Assembly (NCBI GenBank): GCA_011391085.1
Contig: JAABRD010000047.1
Coordinates: forward strand, 1-41,472
Length of the DNA: 41,472 nt
Direction of reading: 5' to 3'
From: Thiotrichaceae bacterium
GTDB taxonomy: Bacteria; Pseudomonadota; Gammaproteobacteria; Beggiatoales; Beggiatoaceae
A model generated the notes under the pieces. That model did no database searches and was not told the origin of the DNA. It worked only from the letters and a program-made list of their open reading frames with translations. Position 1 is the stretch's first letter, and the number at the start of each line of letters is the position of its first letter. Below, piece after piece: positions 40,295-41,472 of the stretch. Made by a program: the position numbers and the translations under genes.

Positions 40295-41030
40295 TTACTG
40301 GGTACTGATCCCAGCTGCTGGAAGTGGTATTCGTATGGGTAACTCACTTCCTAAACAATATTTACCGTTGCATGGTAAACCGATCCTGCAACATACGTTG
40401 GAACGCTTGAATTTACCCGCTATGGCGGGAATGGTCGTCTGTCTGTCGGACGATGACCCTTATTGGGATACGTTGACGTTACCGCGTCCTATCATTCGCG
40501 CCAGTGGTGGTAAAGAACGGTGTCATTCGGTTTTCAATGGGCTGACGACTTTGCAACCGTATGCCCAACCCGATGATTGGGTGTTGGTACATGATGCGGC
40601 ACGACCTTGTGTCCGAAGCCGTGATATTGAGAAACTGATAACGCAACTGGCAGACCATCCCGTCGGTGGATTGTTAGCGATTCCAGTCCGTGACACCATG
40701 AAACGAGTGAGTAGCGACGGCACTTTGGAAGTAATGGAGACCGTCAACCGTGACGGTTTATGGCACGCCCTGACCCCGCAAATGTTTCGGTTTCACTTGT
40801 TGACCACTGCGTTAGAAGAAGTGTTAAGAAGTGGTCATTTGGTGACTGACGAAGCGCAAGCAGTGGAAAAAATTGGGCATCGCCCGGTCTTGGTGGAGGG
40901 ACATGCAGATAATATCAAAGTGACTCATCCACAAGATTTGGAATTGGCCAGTCTTTATTTGAAAATGGGTAGTCCCTACAAAGTAATGGAGGTATTTAAA
41001 ATCAACGTGTTACGAGAATCGGGACCGTGA
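40281..41030 (+). CDS. ispD: 2-C-methyl-D-erythritol 4-phosphate cytidylyltransferase (IspD)
   Basis: The 249-residue enzyme has the CTP-binding PAAGSGIRMGNSLPKQYLPL (about 11-30), VHDAARPCV, a VNRDGLWHALTPQMF segment and 'VTDEAQAVEKIGHRPVLVEGHADNIKVTHPQDLELA'. It makes CDP-methylerythritol in the MEP isoprenoid pathway. The start is TTG at 40281, inside ftsB, with GGAGG 11 bases upstream. The normal end is near 'LASLYL'; the last roughly 20 residues (from GSPYKV) read from the IS end at about 40968. ispF is not next to it, displaced by the insertion or absent here. Confidence 0.93.
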   Translation: MSKNNYWVLIPAAGSGIRMGNSLPKQYLPLHGKPILQHTLERLNLPAMAGMVVCLSDDDPYWDTLTLPRPIIRASGGKERCHSVFNGLTTLQPYAQPDDWVLVHDAARPCVRSRDIEKLITQLADHPVGGLLAIPVRDTMKRVSSDGTLEVMETVNRDGLWHALTPQMFRFHLLTTALEEVLRSGHLVTDEAQAVEKIGHRPVLVEGHADNIKVTHPQDLELASLYLKMGSPYKVMEVFKINVLRESGP

Positions 41031-41472
41031 ACAAAAATCGCCAAGACAAAGGGCCGGTGGTCAATGCCATTTTCATAGCAGGAGTTAACTGTTGATAGTG
41101 TTTTTTGAATTTATCCGAGTTATTATTAATTTTTTGACGCAACCCGTTATGAAACTGTATATAGTTATAATTATACAGATTAATCCATAAGATACGATTG
41201 AAATTAGTTCGTTTTTTACAATATCCCAGGGTTTTCCGCTGTAAATAACATACATGTTGTCTTAAAGTCAAGTTAAAACGCTCTATATACGAAGTATTTT
41301 GAGTTTTTGGAGTGTTTTTCGGAAAAGACCGAGAGGTACCCAAAACAAACTCTTTGTGAACGGTAGCCAGTTTCATTTTAACCCGTCTTTTCACGATTTG
41401 TAAGTAACGATAGGGAATCTCGCAAAACACCTCAGCGAGGACGCGCGGGTAAACCGCAAATTTATCCGTAGT
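40968..41472 (-). mobile_element. IS1-family insertion sequence, partial (runs off the window)
   Basis: The transposase stop is at 41002 and the proposed outer end is GGTAGTCCCTAC at 40968, which also starts GGTAGT like the local MITEs. The other end and the target duplication are beyond the window, so the boundary is an inference. Confidence 0.6.
41002..41472 (-). CDS. IS1-family transposase, 5' end outside the window
   Basis: The visible 156 codons read AVYPRVLAEVFCEIPYRYLQIVKRRVKMK, then 'NTSYIERFNLTLRQHVCYLQRKTLGYCKK' with the late DDE Glu in YIERFN, and 'LTPAMKMALTTGPLSWRFL' at the end, as in IS1-like InsB proteins of this group. The open frame continues past 41472, so the N-terminal catalytic part is not seen. 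No stop or frameshift is visible in this part. It is the only transposase gene in the window. Confidence 0.85.
   Translation of the reverse strand, partial: TTDKFAVYPRVLAEVFCEIPYRYLQIVKRRVKMKLATVHKEFVLGTSRSFPKNTPKTQNTSYIERFNLTLRQHVCYLQRKTLGYCKKRTNFNRILWINLYNYNYIQFHNGLRQKINNNSDKFKKHYQQLTPAMKMALTTGPLSWRFLFTVPILVTR

Overview
The window looks like the chromosome of a gammaproteobacterium, most likely a filamentous sulfur oxidiser of the Beggiatoa/Thioploca/Thiomargarita group. This is inferred from gene content, not from a marker gene. The evidence is a gammaproteobacterial housekeeping set (sdhCDAB with sdhE, parC, ftsB-ispD), a FimX-like regulator, a membrane cytochrome b/ferredoxin/MvhD fusion of the kind found in sulfur and anaerobic redox metabolism, xisH/xisI genes, and a very heavy load of short palindromic and MITE-like repeats. 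No tRNA, rRNA or CRISPR array was seen.

Layout. 1-6283: a pseudopilin cluster with a PilO-like membrane protein, a small secreted protein, a GspK/PilX-like large pseudopilin and three type IV prepilins that share one cysteine-containing head domain. 6473-7659 (minus): a YegS/DagK-type lipid kinase and the SDH flavinylation factor SdhE. 8393-11841: sdhCDAB. 12246-14376 (minus): a two-gene operon for a cytochrome b6-like/2x[4Fe-4S]/MvhD fusion and a membrane-anchored partner, with a perfect FNR-type box upstream at 14547-14560. 14702-20448: an accessory zone with two V4R-like proteins, DUF29 and DUF2442 proteins, and many broken toxin-antitoxin genes. 20726-25292 (minus): a hybrid histidine kinase and parC. 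26359-35153: a Type I restriction-modification locus in the order hsdR-hsdS-hsdM, interrupted by a UPF0175/PIN toxin-antitoxin pair, an unknown/HNH nuclease pair and xisH-xisI. 35566-38728 (minus): a transketolase N-terminal half and a FimX-like REC-REC-GGDEF-EAL protein. 38951-41030: an orphan polymorphic-toxin-like domain, an unknown protein, ftsB and ispD. 40968-41472: the start of an IS1-like element that runs off the window.

The strongest structural signal is a family of non-autonomous mobile elements with ends GGTAGTG...CACTACC. Six copies lie between matching direct repeats of 8 bp (target-site duplications), readable directly from the sequence. One copy (19197-19357) sits inside a RelB/DinJ antitoxin gene, and removing the element together with one copy of the duplication restores the reading frame across the junction. 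Other decay events are equally legible: a 14-bp tandem duplication that frameshifts a small gene at 17991-18018, in-frame TAG and TAA codons in RelE-like and PIN genes, and a truncated PIN remnant at 20178-20261.

How the genes fit together: aerobic respiration (SDH with its assembly factor) lies beside a probable low-oxygen quinone/electron-transfer module. A surface-pilus cluster and a FimX-like c-di-GMP effector suggest surface motility or attachment. The Type I R-M island with nested toxin-antitoxin and nuclease pairs is the main defence region. Gene functions are assigned by recognising motifs by eye; no database search was run.
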